The notes below the pieces were generated by a model, which ran no database searches, was not told the DNA's origin, and saw only the letters and a program-made list of their open reading frames with translations. From Mesocentrotus franciscanus (lineage: Eukaryota; Echinodermata; Echinoidea; Camarodonta; Strongylocentrotidae), in assembly GCA_037976565.1 (NCBI GenBank), contig CP137666.1, positions 2,385,495-2,449,494 on the forward strand: a stretch of DNA of 64,000 bases. The letters run 5' to 3'. The position numbers were made by a program, and so were the translations under genes. Within the stretch, counting starts at the first letter, position 1, and every line of letters begins with the position of its first letter. Positions 12,201-28,100 of this stretch are shown one piece after another.

Positions 12201-15200
12201 TTCCAGATAATTTCGAACCTGTGGTTGTAAACAAAATTTGCACACCTATGAGTATGAAGTATAAAGCGATAAAGTAGACAGTTTCCATGTGCAGGAAGTC
12301 ATAAATCGCCGACGTTGGATTTGGTGGAACTACCATCAATTTATTGGTGTACAAGTCTCGCACGCAATGCACAAAGTGAATTGGATGTCCCATCACGAAA
12401 TACGCCCCCCTTTAGTCTCTCGGAGAGTGTTCGGGTGAGGGAAAAAGTATGATGACTTTTCATTATGGAATGACTGTGGAAAGTCCAAAGCATTATATAA
12501 GAACTATTGATCTTAAAAGTGAAGGTTATATTTCCCAATGATTGATAACATCTCTGATCAGGTAAATAAAGTACCCATGAAAACCTATTCTGCAAGCGCA
12601 GACCCTATATTTGACACTTTATTACAATAACTATTGTGTATTGAGTGAAGACTAGCCCAGTTCCTAATGGTGCAGCTACCCTACAGTACAGGGCCTGTTG
12701 AGTATAGTCTCCTCATTTAGCTCAGACCCTTTGTAATGTATTTACAACGGACAAGGGCTTGTTTATACCTGAAACTATTGACAACTCATGCTTGTGTGTC
12801 TTACTTAAACCTGCAGGTAACGAAGGTAATAAGACCATCATTGGTGTATGGTTAGGACTGACTGACAAGGACCGAGAACAGAACTATGCATGGACTGATG
12901 GTAGTCCAGTTACTTTCACTCAATGGGCTCTTGGCGAACCCAACAATGATCTCTTCAACGATGACTGTGTCTACTTTGATGCACAGGTGAGTTTTATATC
13001 ATTGGCATATAGTAGCATCTTGTTTCATAAAACCTTTTATCTGTAACAACTGCCACATTTCCATAAAATATTAACTCACAGCAACTGTGACCTTAGAGAA
13101 AATTCGCATCCTCTATCGCAACCTTTATTCTTATTGAACCATTAACACTGAAACCACACACACGGTTGACAAGATCTTCTACAATCTTAAACATTTAACA
13201 CACAAAGTATAACAATATGAGTTGGTTTTAAAATATCATATTTAAGTAAATTAATTTTTAAAAAACATGGTGAGTATGTCAATATATCTTACTATTTTTA
13301 AAGAAAAGACCCCCCACAACAAAAGAAAAATAAATAAAATACCGATTAAAAAAAAAAGAATAAAAGTTTGCATAATTTTAAATGATGACTTTCTATTTTC
13401 TAGGACCCTCGGGTAAGATAATCTGGCTGGTTGCCATAAAGTAGGTGATGGATGTGAGCGCTGGGCCGTTATAATGAAAATGAATTAAAAAAATTTTTTT
13501 TTAGGGAATAGTAAGCATCTAAAACTTCATCTGTCCATTTGATTATAAGTAAAAATTTGAGTTATTTCAAGTATCAAAATAAGGCGTTGGCATGGAAACT
13601 GAATATAAACCCCCCTTCCCAAAAAGAAAAAAAGAAACGTAACTAATAAATCCAAAATATAAAACAAGCAGGATAAAAAAAAACAATATCAAATGATACA
13701 TGTTTGTTATCTAGTACCCTTAGCTATCAGAATCTGCTTGTAAGCATCTAGTTTGTGTAATTTTAGCCTCCACTTTGATTGCAATCCAATCTGGAATGCC
13801 ATTAATCCCAACAAGTCACAGTCACAGTCATAGTCACAAAAATATGTGGATTAGTCTGGAAATGTATACTGCTTAAAAGGGTTTACTGCTCCAAAATCAT
13901 AATAAAATATACTAATTGAACTGTCTTAATCAGATAATACACATTTGGTCCAAAGAAAATCACAAATTTTGACATTCTTTCAAATTTTGAGTCAAAAATG
14001 ACATTTCTATTTTTTTTAATGCGTGTGGCATCCACCCCTATCTCATTCCTTAGTATTTTTGCAAGAGTTTTAGCATGGATGCCATTATATTACCCCCAAA
14101 ACGTCGTCCAAAATAAAACCAGCTCACACAATAAAATCACGTGAGTCTTGGCTGGTCTACCGTTTACTAATGTATTTCAGTGTATGCATGTTTGTCTCTC
14201 TAAGCCTTTTTAATTCACCTGGTATGAATCTTCATCTCTGTGGATAGAATCCACTTGCATATATTTACTGTTATATCTGGCAAACCTCTTGCAATCTCCT
14301 TAATTGTCAAGAGAAACTTTTGTTCCAAAAGTATGCAAAATATAAAAACAGGGCTGTTCATTCAAACCCAAAACTTGAAATCTACTAATAAAATTAGTTG
14401 AGTACTTTTTCNNNNNNNNNNNNNNNNNNNNNNNNNNNNNNNNNNNNNNNNNNNNNNNNNNNNNNNNNNNNNNNNNNNNNNNNNNNNNNNNNNNNNNNNN
14501 NNNNNNNNNNNNNNNNNNNNNNNNNNNNNNNNNNNNNNNNNNNNNNNNNNNNNNNNNNNNNNNNNNNNNNNNNNNNNNNNNNNNNNNNNNNNNNNNNNNN
14601 NNNNNNNNNNNNNNNNNNNNNNNNNNNNNNNNNNNNNNNNNNNNNNNNNNNNNNNNNNNNNNNNNNNNNNNNNNNNNNNNNNNNNNNNNNNNNNNNNNNN
14701 NNNNNNNNNNNNNNNNNNNNNNNNNNNNNNNNNNNNNNNNNNNNNNNNNNNNNNNNNNNNNNNNNNNNNNNNNNNNNNNNNNNNNNNNNNNNNNNNNNNN
14801 NNNNNNNNNNNNNNNNNNNNNNNNNNNNNNNNNNNNNNNNNNNNNNNNNNNNNNNNNNNNNNNNNNNNNNNNNNNNNNNNNNNNNNNNNNNNNNNNNNNN
14901 NNNNNNNNNNNTTAGTTGAGTACTTTTTCTTAAATATTTGGCATTTGAATCTCGGTTTTCTATGTTAGGAACACCCCGTATAATATATATGTTTTGTCAT
15001 TAGAGTGTATTAACGTGAATTTATGATTGAAATCAAATTAATATTAACTATCTTTATCCAGTTCAGTGCATGGAGGGATGTTGCCTGTACTGGTTTCTCA
15101 ATGTATGGTGCTTGCAAGAGACCTAAATCAAATCAAAATGTCGTACAGCCTCCAAACGACGGGTGTCCAGCGGTATGTACTTCAGCCCCATGATATCATT

Positions 15201-15315
15201 CGGACAACGAAGTAATCTATTTTGAAAAGATAATAATAATAATAATGATAATAATAATAATGATAATTATAAATGTATAACAATAATAACATTGATAATA
15301 ATAATGATGATGATG

Positions 15316-15381
<66 letters not shown>

Positions 15382-15384
15382 TTG

Positions 15385-15427
<43 letters not shown>

Positions 15428-18400
15428 TAATAATATATGAGATTTTTGAGGCGCCGAATCCACTGGAAATAAAATCAAGTCAAGATTATATGTTGTGTAG
15501 GGTAGTAAATTTGTGTGACAAAAGTATTTGTAAACCACGTATCCACGACACCTCTACCCGATCAAAGGCATAAAAAACAGATTACACGAATTAACAAAAA
15601 ATATCGTTGGAAAAAAGGCAGATGGAATGACGATGTGAAATTTTGGTTGAAATCATGTGACGCCTGCCGTTTTTATGATCGAAATATTTACCTCGGTGAA
15701 GCAATAATATTAGGAATACCTTTGTTCAAGATGTGTCATGAAATTATCAATTTTATTAATTGCATATACCGTATAGGGCTGGGTGAAATATATGTCGACT
15801 TGTTACTTGATGGTAATGGACGAGAAACTTTCGTGGGCTGATGCTAGGGATAGCTGTTTGGCGCAACAGGGAAAATTGGCTACCCTCAATGACAGGTATA
15901 CCCATTTATTTCGACTGTTTTTATTTCTCCAATCGCCTGTCTGCATCTCTCTCCTCCCTCTCTTTATCTCTCCATCCATCCCTCCCTCCATCTCTCTCCC
16001 TTCTCCCCTTCTCTCTGGCTATCTCTATGTTCGCCCCTCTCTCTCTCTTTCTCTCTGTCTCTAATCCGATATATGTTTGTTCCGTGTCTCTTTGATTCCG
16101 CCTCTCCTTCACGCTGTCTCTCTCACTAGCTCTGTATATCTTTTCTCTTTTTAAATCTTTTACATTCATCTCTTTTAAGTTTTCTTTCGTTGCACAACTC
16201 CCTTTCTGTCCTCTTAATACGGTAAATTATTTACAAATCATACTTACATATATACATGCAATATATATAACTTTTATTATATGCTTTGGTTTCTTCAAGT
16301 ATATTAATTGATAATACTTACTAACATACCACATAATTACTTTGGGCTCTCCTCAAGCACCGTAAGAACTTGAGTGACAAGAGATTGCATTTGAAGGGGG
16401 TAAACTGTGTAAATGTAGTTCTACAGTTTCACATCTCCAAAAGTTCGATGACTTCAAGATTATAATTCATGAAGTTCTTATGATTTTGTGTACGTTCTCT
16501 ACCTCCAAATTAGTCCTTTGTTTACATATCCCTGATGGCAAATTTCAGGGTATGAGGTTTTTTGCCATTTTCCCCTATTTTTTAATTTTAATTTTAATTG
16601 AATTGAATTTATTTCCTTATCTCCATTTTAAAATCATGTATAAGCATGAAAAAAATATTTAAAAACAATAACATGGTACAAGCAAATATACAAAGAAGAA
16701 AAGATTAATGTAAATGTGGTGGGATCATAAAAAGTTTGGTAAAACTTGTAAACATGATCCCAGAAAAAAATATGCATCATAACTACAGGAAGAAAAAAAT
16801 ACAATGGTAAAAACAAATTAGCACAGAGAATTGTAAATCAATAACCATATTCAACATTTTTGTAACAATATACATTTTTCATGTATCTTAGACATTTAAC
16901 AAATTTGTGTTTTGATTTTTGATGTGTTGTGGTATGATAGTCCATAAACGGGACCCTTTCCATGAAATTATTGATCGGGAAAAAGAGGTACGTTTGGCTG
17001 CCATAAACTGTACGACAGTATACAATTATTATATAACAATTCACAATAAGCTGTGAATATGTTTACTCGAAATGATGCTTCACTTTGAAGTATTACTAAA
17101 TTCCTTTTCAGGTATGACCAAGCATTCCTCTCCTCCAAGCTTGGTGAATACACAACTGATTATACCGGCAGTGATGACTATTGGATCGGTTTGAGTGATA
17201 CGGACGTACCAGGAACCTATAAATGGGTTGATGGTTCCTATCCGACATTCTCCGCCTGGGGTTCAGGGCAACCAGGCATGTATTTTTATTTAAATAATTA
17301 ATTTTCTTTTTAAATAAGAACTATTTATCATTAATTTACTTAACAGGAAAAAAAAGAATAAATTTTCGTATAACTAGATTAACTTTTTCTCCTTGAAATC
17401 GTTTATTCGTGAAATAGACATCTTTACAATATTGGGAGATAAGGAGACAGAATTATCCAAGAACGAAAAAAAAATTGTATTTAGCAACGTATACATCTAA
17501 ATTTTGAACACATAAACATGGTGTTATCATCCCAATCATACCGAATGGGTTAGGAGTCTTCAAAAGAGACTACTCCCGCCGGATGATTTTATATAGCGCG
17601 ATATAATTCTACCAACAGAATCTTGAATTATTCTTGTGCCATAAGAAAGATTTTGTCATTATGTGGTAAAATAAACACAGTGGATTGAATACTGTCTTTT
17701 CCTTTTTCTTGGGTTTTTAAGAACAAAATCTTTTGAAATAAGATACCTCAAAGCATATAATGAAATGACCACACATTGACCACAAAATAACTTTGAATAT
17801 CATTCTAACTTGCAGAAAACGAGATTTATCTTAAAATCTAAATTATATTGCAGACATTATATTATATTTTATTAAGACATACATACTATTCTTTAACAGA
17901 TGATAGTTTTGGCAAGTGTGTGGCAATGATTGGTGGTTACAATCAAAACTCTGCTGGATTGTGGATGGATGAGCCGTGTCCAAACACACTCAGATACATA
18001 TGTGAGCAGCCAGTGTTCGGTGCCACCGAGAGACCATACACTCAAGCCCCCGTAACTTCCCCATCCAACGACGGCTGCGAAGTCGGCGCCGTCGGATATG
18101 GCAACAATTGCTTCATGGTGGGTTTTTACTTCCAACGAACCCTCTCTTTTGAAGGGGTTTCTTCATTTTAAATACGCTGGCAAATACACGAATGCCCTGC
18201 CATAAAAAGATATTGTATGGTTGTTTTGTTGATGTTGTGGATGTTGTTTATGTGTGCGAACAAAGATTTTCCAGCTTGCTCTTTTTACTCCTGAAACCCC
18301 ATCTATCGTAATCGGCGTTGTTGATGTAAAAATCATCATCAACATTACCATGATCATTATTTTACCAAGTGGTCGTCATCATCATCATCATCATCATCAC

Positions 18401-21400
18401 CATCACCATTACCGTGGTTACCATTATCATCATCATTAACAAAACCAACATTCTCCTCCTACCCCACTTTCACTGTTCCTCCTATTCCTCCTGTTCCTCC
18501 TGTTCCTCCTGTTCCTCCTGTTCCTTCTCTTCCTTCTCTTCCCTCTCTTCCTTCTCTTCCTTCTCTTTAACATCATCACCTTCATCATCGCCATATTGAA
18601 TACACTCAACTCCCAACTCCTTTTTGAATCGTCACAATCTATAGGTCTATGAGAAGCCTGTAGAGGAGCAGCTTGCATTCGCCGACGCTAGGGCACAGTG
18701 TCAAGCCATGGGCGGAGATATGGCGAGCTTCCAGAGTTCTGCAGAAGAACAATACATTGTCTCAAATTTTACTCCACAGTAAGATGAATAAAATTCCAGA
18801 GACTTTCGAGAGAAAAAAAATCAACCTAAGGCAATAACGATAGCCTTGTGGTTCATGATACATTAATCTTGTAGCTAAAAGACCTCTCATTTCATTTTCC
18901 TAAAAGGTCAAATCCGTATTAAAGCAATGTTAATGAACGCATGGCAAAAATAATTTAACGCGTTATTCTGGGACTCTCGGCTAAGGGACACGGGGTCTTG
19001 AGCTGAATAAATCTAAAGATCTCATTGAAGCTTGTAATTCTATTGCAGTAGCGGATCCAGGGGGGGGGGCGCCCCCTATTGGCGGCGCAAAAAAAAGGAA
19101 AAAAAGAAAGGAGAAGAGAAAAGTGCTCACTACCCCCACTGAGCGAAAATAACGGTCGGCGCGATTTTCAAATTTCCGGCCCGCCCTATTGGAAAATAGT
19201 TTAGTTTTTTCAGTGTGAACATTGCAATGACATATTACGTAATTATAATGGATTTCTATGGGGTATACAATAGGATATTAAAATTGCCCTTGAGTTGGTT
19301 TCTCGAAAGTCTTAGCGATCGTGTTGACATAACATTTTATACTTGCTATGGCTTATTCTATGTTTTCTATTTAATAGAAGAACTTTTTAAATCTAAGGCC
19401 TAGTTACTATTTAACTACAAAGATGAAGATTTTACATACAGAATGCATATTATAATTAGAAATGATATGAAATTCTTGGAAAGAATCATGAAATTCGACT
19501 AATCTAAATGTGTTAAACAAAATTAGTTTAGTCGTCGTAATTTAACTTTAACCGAGGATGGTATGCAACCCACTTATTTAAATCTTCTTATACTTTTTTC
19601 TCTTTCAGGGATCAAGATAATTTCTATGGATTCTGGATAGGTTTGAACGATATTAACCAGGAAGGAGGTAAATTTCAACTATTTCATTTGGAAGTCTTCT
19701 AAAAAATATTCTTGCTTTTAAAAGCCATATGGCATTGATAAGGTCATATCGGTGAGTTAATCTATTTATTAGTTCGAAATGATTCTCTGGGAGGCCGTGG
19801 ACACATGAATGTTTTAGCAAACCTATAATCATTATGTTAGAATCACTCTTTCTAAATGTCGCAAACTTTGGCAGGAATGAACCTAAACTTGTCCCTTTGT
19901 ATCCAGTTGTAACAGATATTAGATACATGAAAGAAAGACATGAAAGCTCCAATCATAGTTTGAGGCGCATAGTTTGAAAGCAAACAATGCCTAGTGGAGC
20001 ATAATATGTTTTTCCAGAAATTGTGAAATACTAACCTGGGACATTTCAATAAATATTGTAATCGCTTCAATGAAAATGTGATTTTGAATAAGGAATGAAT
20101 TAAGCACATGTTCAGCTCTCACCATCTTCTCACTTTTATTTTTGGTAGCTTGGCAGTGGAGCGATGGGTCAGCAGTTATCTACGTCAACTGGGAGACTGG
20201 AGAACCAAACGACCAATCGGGAAGCGAGGAATGTGCAGAGATGTTCCTTAACGAAGGGCGAAGATGGAATGATATTCCTTGCTATGCACTCAGAAGCTGG
20301 ATCTGCTCAAAACCAAAACGTAAGTCTTAACATACTTTCAGACTTGTCTATAAAGCGGTCACCTCTCTACAAAGGAAACATGTATATAGCGGGCACATTT
20401 TGTGTTTCCTTGCGATTTGATTGTATCATTAAAGTACTCCTTGATTACTATTAAAAAATAACTAATATGATTGTGGAAATAAGGAGACAATTTTAAGCCA
20501 TCCAAGCCCACATACACAATTAAAAATACTGACTCTTATGAGCCTATCTGAACTGAATACTTTGAAAATAGTGTATGAATGTTAACTTGTTATGAATTCC
20601 TGTACATGTATTTCCTAAACTAAGCTTGACGTATTGTATTGGCCTACCTTCGCTTCATCTGGTAATGGTAGGGAGATACTAATGCCATTTTACCGACCTT
20701 CTCATTCAATACAGCTAAAGCACCAGTAACCCCATTGCCTTCAGGTAAGGACAACCATTCAATGATCTGCAGGATTCTTCTTTTTGTTCTTTCCATCCAT
20801 GCCTAATGTCTTGAAAGACATATGCCTCGATTTCAGGCTTCCTGTTTGCGGAATGAATGTTTATAGGTTAATATGATACTGTACACCTTTTAAAAAGATA
20901 AATAAGAAAAAACCAATAACAAGCCTCCTGTCTGGTTTGATAAAGAATAATAGTCTTAACAATTGCATGAGTGATGTCCTTCTGAAACCTAAACTAAATT
21001 CCTATTGCAATCCCAACCGTTTCCCTACATCTTTGATTAAGCCCGGTCTAAATGATGTTAGAGCTAATATTTTGGTCACCTCAAAGGCTACAAGATTCTA
21101 CTTTCAAATTCAAAATTCTAATTATCATTATTTTTTTAATTCTAAATCATTACAAAGCAAAGACATATGCAAAAAAAAAATCATGTACAACAACAAAGAT
21201 AATGATAAAGAATAGGAAGCCAACAAAAAGCAAATCCTGTAATGGGAGCAGCTCCCTTTGACTATATACAGGGACACACAAGAAAATGTAATGTACCAAA
21301 GCTATATACAAATACCACTGCAAATGCACACGCACCAAACATACAATGAAAAACTACATACACAATCAAGCGGGAAGGGGGGGGGGGCAAAGGAGTGACA

Positions 21401-21929
21401 TTGCAAACAACCATAGTAAGAGTTCCTCTAATTAAACCCTTGATAATCTCATCTTAACGCCCTCATTATTTTGTTACCACAGTGGGTGTATGTCCATCTG
21501 ACAGTGATTGGAAATACGTGAGACCATACTGTTACTATGTCAGTGATATAGTCGGTGAGGGCGACAGACGAGGCTGGTTTGATGCCCAAACATTCTGCCA
21601 ATCCAAAGGTGGCAATCTGGTCTCTATCACAAGTGGACAGGAAAATGCATTCCTCCTGGAAATGGTAAGATTGCCTTGGTATATATTCATATGTATATAA
21701 ACCAATCATATCATACAGTTTCGCATAATCAAACAGGCGTATATGTTATGACTGGACGCACAAAACAACTTGACATTATAATAATTAATTTTGTGTGTAA
21801 CCTCCCTGACAAAGAAACTAGTTGCGTTTCGAAAATTCGGGCAACAAAAGTTTATTTAATAAGTCGCAGAAATGCATTTACCTAATCCTCGTTCTTATGT
21901 TTTTAATAGACGCTAAAAAGTGTACGTTT

Positions 21930-21975
<46 letters not shown>

Positions 21976-22111
21976 TCATGGCTACTGCTTTGATGATCAT
22001 AATTGTTCAACAAAGAAAGAAATATAAAGATTACAGAGAAGATACTTGGTAATGACTTACATTAGTGACAATGCATGACTGTCGTGTCACATCATAGTCC
22101 AGATTCTGTCC

Positions 22112-22147
<36 letters not shown>

Positions 22148-25100
22148 TCAGTCATATTTGTCCTCCTCTCTTACTCGCATCCCACAATGAGCGCGATAGC
22201 CGAAAATACACCCGTCGAAAAAAAAAGAAAAAAACAACATAAACCCAAAACACGAGGGCATGCATGTTATGTATGTTATTTCAACGGATTGGACGCGCGA
22301 AGCGGAAACAGTCAAGGCATCGGAATAGTCAAATCATACAAATCGAACTTAACAGTACTTTGTGATACGAAATAATAACAATATAACATGGAGTGTGTCT
22401 TTCACATGTCCAAGACCTATCTATATACAAGTATGAAAGAAAAAAAAACAGGGAGAGCGAGTCGTCGTGACACAAGCATGATGAATATGCATTTGAAAGA
22501 TACATATCGGTTGTGGAAATGATATCAAACATTAAACGATGCGATGAGCAACATTATGATAATGATGATGATGATGATGATGTTCATATAGTTGTGAAGG
22601 TTCATAATTCTGAAAACGATAAAGGGTTCTATTTCATTTCGTGTATTATGAACCTCCAGAATTATGAACCATTTTTCATTTTTGGAATTTCGAACCCTAT
22701 TTATATGTAAAAATGATGAACTTGCGGAAAACCGACAGGAACATGGTCATGTGATTCTCACAGTACACTCATATGCCTCATTTGGTCTTTGGGTGTCTAC
22801 ACAACGCGCCCGTGTGCTGTATACAAGGTTATCGTCTGTGCTCAACGTATTGTGGCATTCCGATGCAATCCCAAATTTAAAAAATGTAGCTTGTGTTGAG
22901 AGAGAGCGATTGACTAATTGTATTGTACGTGACCTAGGTGTCAATGTTAATTTCAAAGAATTCCGATACATTTATGGTATACATCATTATGTTTGACCAT
23001 TCCATACACTGCCGTTTATGAAATACTACTGATGTGTTCATATTCTTTGCAGTCACCAGGTGTTGCTTTACAGTATTGGATTGGTCTGCGACAAGAAGTT
23101 GTGGATGGTCCCTACACGTAAGAAATATTCATAACATTATCAAATAATTGCATTTTAAGTTAAGCGAGGAAATCATTAGCCGCCTTACCACCGTTACACT
23201 ATAATTTCGTTATTACATTATTTTTCTGGTCCTTTGTGATTTCGCGTGTAGTTTCTTAACAGGCTGATTATTCTTTAACTTGATGAAATTAAGTCAGTAT
23301 CAGCTCCTGGGAATAAATACATTTAAAGAAGTGTAAAACCTTTGATACTAAATTAGAAAGAGATTAGAAATACATAATTTTTAGTTGGATGAACTAATAA
23401 ATTGAGTCGTTTATCAACAAATAAAACATGCATAATCTATGATACCTTAGAAATCTAGAAACATGAATTTGCTACGCCATTAGATTATCTATCAATGAAT
23501 TCATTGTTCAAGTAATAATTTGAGATGTCTATTTATGTGACAGTTGGTCGGATGGAACTCCGTTTACGTACGCAAACTGGCAGCCTGGTGAACCTAACAA
23601 CAAACATGGTGAAGAGACATGTGGAGAAATTAACAAATATGAGTATGATGGTAAGGAAAATGACCTATTACTCCCATTCCTGTCTTTACACATCGTGATT
23701 TAACCGTGCAAAGTTACGTTATCATCGCTAAAGTTTATACTATATCATGTATGCTCTCTATAAAAATAAAAAATCGGTTAATCCATTATTGAATTAAAAT
23801 TTTACCTGATTTATTAGAAAACGAACGACATTTTAAGAATCGAAATAAAATCTGGATTGATCAATTACAGGGACCATCTTTCTTTCTACTGCCCGTGCCC
23901 ATTACAATTGAATCATTTTGACTTCGTTACCAATAACGCTAACAAAGCCTATAAAGGAAAAAAAAAAATGGTCAACGCGCTAAATACAACGCAGTCTTTG
24001 CGCCTTTCATTTTGCATTCACTTGTAAGATTTGTACGATAGTTCTCTCACAAGTCATGATGCGTCAAAGATCGTGCCTGTCGATGACGCAGTCCTGTGTC
24101 AGGAGACAACTTGTGTGCAGCATGCATTAGATGTAATCTTGATGACGCAAATGCGAACATGGTCTAGCATGCTAAGATATTACATATATCTGACCTTTGC
24201 CCATACTTCAGATCAACTAGGACTGAATGGTAAGTGGAACGACCAGAACTGTGGAGTTCCAACTCCCTTCATCTGCAAGAGAGCAGAAGATTCCATCACC
24301 CCTGTCACCAACGCACCTACCCCGACTCCCACCGGTGGCTGTAACAACGGTTACTTCAAGCACTTCAATCGTTGCTACAGGATTGGTGGTTACGTCACCG
24401 ATGACCGGTACAAGTGGAAGAGCGCTAGGGACGTTTGCCAGGCAGAGGGCGGCAACTTGGCTGGCATCCATGATAAGAGAGTCCAGTGTAAGACAAATTA
24501 TCAATCTTTCTTTTCTCAGGATTAAAGTTTGCTGGCATGTAAAAGCCACCATCTAAAGCCTGCAAGGCAACAAGCGCTATATTGATACCGTCATGCGCTT
24601 TTTATAGCGTTTCCCATTTTAGTCAATATCAGTATCTCTACCTGAACGAATGTGAATCAATGTGAAAACGTGTCCTATTAAATGAACAGTTTATCACAAG
24701 CAGGCTTATTATACGTGTACATGGGAAATTCCAAACTATTTTGTCGTATATCAACCACATCTCAGATTTTAGTATATCTGATGATTGTATGAAGTTAATA
24801 TCCTTACTTGTCTAGTGCTTAGATCAGACCAAAATTAGTAAACTGACATAGTTTATGTCAACTATGTCCTTGACTCATGTAATACCTTGGAATGACCAAA
24901 CTATGTTATTAAATGAAACAGTGATGTCAATGAATGTCATCTATGGTCATCATCTTTCCCTTCTTCAGCTCTACTGACGTCACTGCTCATCAATGTACCT
25001 ACTGATGTCTGGATCGGTTTCTCTGATCTTGGATCGTCTGGACAGTACCACTGGACCGACGGGAAAAGCCCTGTCTACACCAACTGGTTACCAGGAGAAC

Positions 25101-28100
25101 CTAGTGGCATCGTCACCTGGCCCGGCGAGGTAAAGCTCACCTCTGTTGCTATTCCAGCTAAGACAGAAGGATAAGTGCACCATCTAAATAACATATAAAC
25201 AACGTACTCCTTAAGTAGAAGATAATAATTCCACAGTCACACCGCTAAACTGACTCTAAACTGAAAGATAAGTTGACGATTCGGGGAAATTGGGAAAGGC
25301 AACTTTTTACTTAGGTCTATTATCGATCTGTTGTCGGTCTCATTGGATTGACTGAGGTATGATCAAGGTTTTTAACCGTTCTTCCATACAAGACTCCATA
25401 ATGGCTAGTAACATAACTCATGGAGATGTTGTTATTTATTTTTGTTTGGAAACCATCCAGGGTTGGCTATCTATAGTGTAGAGTTTAGTGTAGAGTTTAG
25501 TGTAGAGTTTAGTGTAGAGTTTAGTGTAGAGTTTAGTGTATTACGTAGCTTAGGCTAGGCACCAAGTTATCTTAATTACATTTTAAATCAATTTTCAGAA
25601 AATATTTCATTCTGAAGTAAGTCAAGTAACCTTTTGTTTGATTTCATGACAGGAATCCAGGCATTGCGTTGAGTTGCTGAACGATTACGACTACGCTGGG
25701 AAATGGAATGATGTCAACTGCGGAGAAGTCATAGCATACATGTGCGAGAAAGATCTAGGTAAGACTCATTTTGGTTAATACTGACTCTGTAAATTCGAAT
25801 GTTACAATGCTCTCTTTTCGGAAACTACAAATAATGTACTATGTCCTACGTTATGCGGAACAATCTCCCACAGCACCTTTGCTTTGTATCCGTTGTCTTT
25901 AAAACATAGCTTATATTAATACAGACCTATTCAAAGTGCATACAATTAGCCACTACTGCAGTCTTTCGGAGTAAATCACAGAATACAATCATATACAGTA
26001 TTTATTTATTTTTCAGTCTCTCCTAAATATTTTGATTAGGCAACTAGATATTGGTGCTCTAAAAATGCCCAGATTATATTGAATGTGTCGTCTGAGAATA
26101 AAAAAAGGTGTTTTTCGTTATTTAAATTCTCTTCAGTGCAAGGAGCAAGTGAAAACCCACCTCCTAACTCGTTTTGCGATGACAAAAGCTACTACAAATA
26201 CGACGGTTCCTGTTACAAGATCGACACCACACCAAGAAACTATGCTGATGCTCAAGAGTACTGTAGGTCCCAAGGAGGCGATCTCGCTAGCATCACTGAT
26301 TCTTACAATGAAGCCTTCCTCGAGTACCTGATGTATTCTAATGATGTCTCAGCTGCCTGGATTGGTATGACTAGTAACGAGGTAAATAAGAGTTTTTATA
26401 TATATTAGTTGTAAGGCGTATCGGCCATGAATTAAGTAGATTCTTCATTTCTAGTGTTGAAAAATATTATTTTCATACATTTGTAATCATGTAATATGTG
26501 GAAGATTGTATATTATAATTATATTTTTCAATTCAGCATGGTTGTAAAATTCTATCCGAATAAAGATACTGCCATTTGAGCAAGCTGTATTTTCATCCCT
26601 TGTCCACAAGCGATAACCATAACCTAAAATTTTCGAATTTAAAGACTACAGTTACGTTTATGGATTAGCGAAGGGAACCCTCGAGTGAGGTCGTAACTCC
26701 CCACCATACCCATGCTATTTCGCAGTGCCATCTGGACATTCATGCCGATTTGTCGTAACCCCGTAAGCTCTTGATACATCTTGTCATCTAGGCTTCGGAC
26801 CACACAAGGGAACTTGTCCTGGGCCTCGTAACACGAAGTTTAGCAATTTATCATGCGATTTATTTTTTGCGATTTATTGGACATAGTGATCAATGCGTTC
26901 AATAGCAAAAATAAATCGTACCATCAATTGATAAGCTTTGTGTTACGGGACACTGTATGCATCGCTCTTATATTTATAATGAGGCTTACATTGCGACGGG
27001 AGCAATGGGGTTACCTGCTACTACACAAAGCTCCTCCAATTCTTTTCAGCAAGATATGGCTCTTTTGATGACTGTTAAAATGCACATTTTGTAAGCGACA
27101 TTGGAAAATATAAGAAAGTATACGAGGGTCCTTGATTATTGACTAACACTTTTTCCAACGTTATTGTTTGTTTACTGACTAGGACGGACAGTATACCTGG
27201 AGTGACGGATGGCCTGTCTTCTATTCCCTATGGGGTGATAGTGAGCCTAGTCAACGTCAAGGAGAGGGGTGTGTAGTCTTACGTGATGAACCCTCATGGG
27301 ACGATACAATCTGTAATGGCATGTATGTCCCCATTTGTAAGACTACAAACAGTAAGTATCACCATTTCTATTCAAACTTCACAAAAAGTATCCATATAAG
27401 TATCACCAATTCATTTCTAACAATAAGAAAAGAGATGAGTACAAGAATGTTGGTTGTAGATTTCAGATGACCGATTTTTTTTTGTGGGTGTATTGTAGAC
27501 ATCGGTCATTACACAAAATCAGTGACGCAATACATGTGTTAATCAATAATTTCACGATCAAGGTTAACAAACATTTGCAGGATAGGATCGTAGTACTGCA
27601 AAGCCCGACAATTTGAGGTATTATAATTATGTGTTTGTTTGTTTCCTTTATTCTTTTGAACATAATATTGGCGGAACCAAGGAATGGACACTGGGTGCAC
27701 GTGCGCCCTCTCCCCAAAACAAGTCTTCTGATGTACCTTAAGCAGACAAGAGAAAAAGTATGTCCACAAATTCACGTTAGTGCGCCCTCATTAAAATACA
27801 ATGCATTTTTTCCCGCTGGTCAGAGCTATTTGAACTTAATGCTCCCGTGAGAACCTTACTTTCTGCTCATCAGACGTATTTCTGCGACTTATGCTCTTGC
27901 CCAGGGTCAGATAATTCCGGATCAGCCGCTGTCCTATATTATTTTCCATTGCTAGTGTTGTACCAATAATCTCATACGCTGTAACAAGGATAGTTCACTT
28001 CATTGTCATGCCTAACAGAGGTGGCTCCTACTCGAGTCCCCACCCTACCAGGCTCCTGCCCCAGCGGACAATCAGAGTTTGGTGGACACTGCTATGCTGT

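Noticed and set aside
14398..14919. 173-codon open frame
   Set aside because: It consists almost entirely of N.
14960..14985. Transposon terminus AGGAACACCCCGTA
   Set aside because: No inverted partner or target duplication could be found on the left of the gap.
18369..18678. CRISPR-like or structured repeat array
   Set aside because: Simple CAT and TCC microsatellites without unique spacers, in an animal genome.
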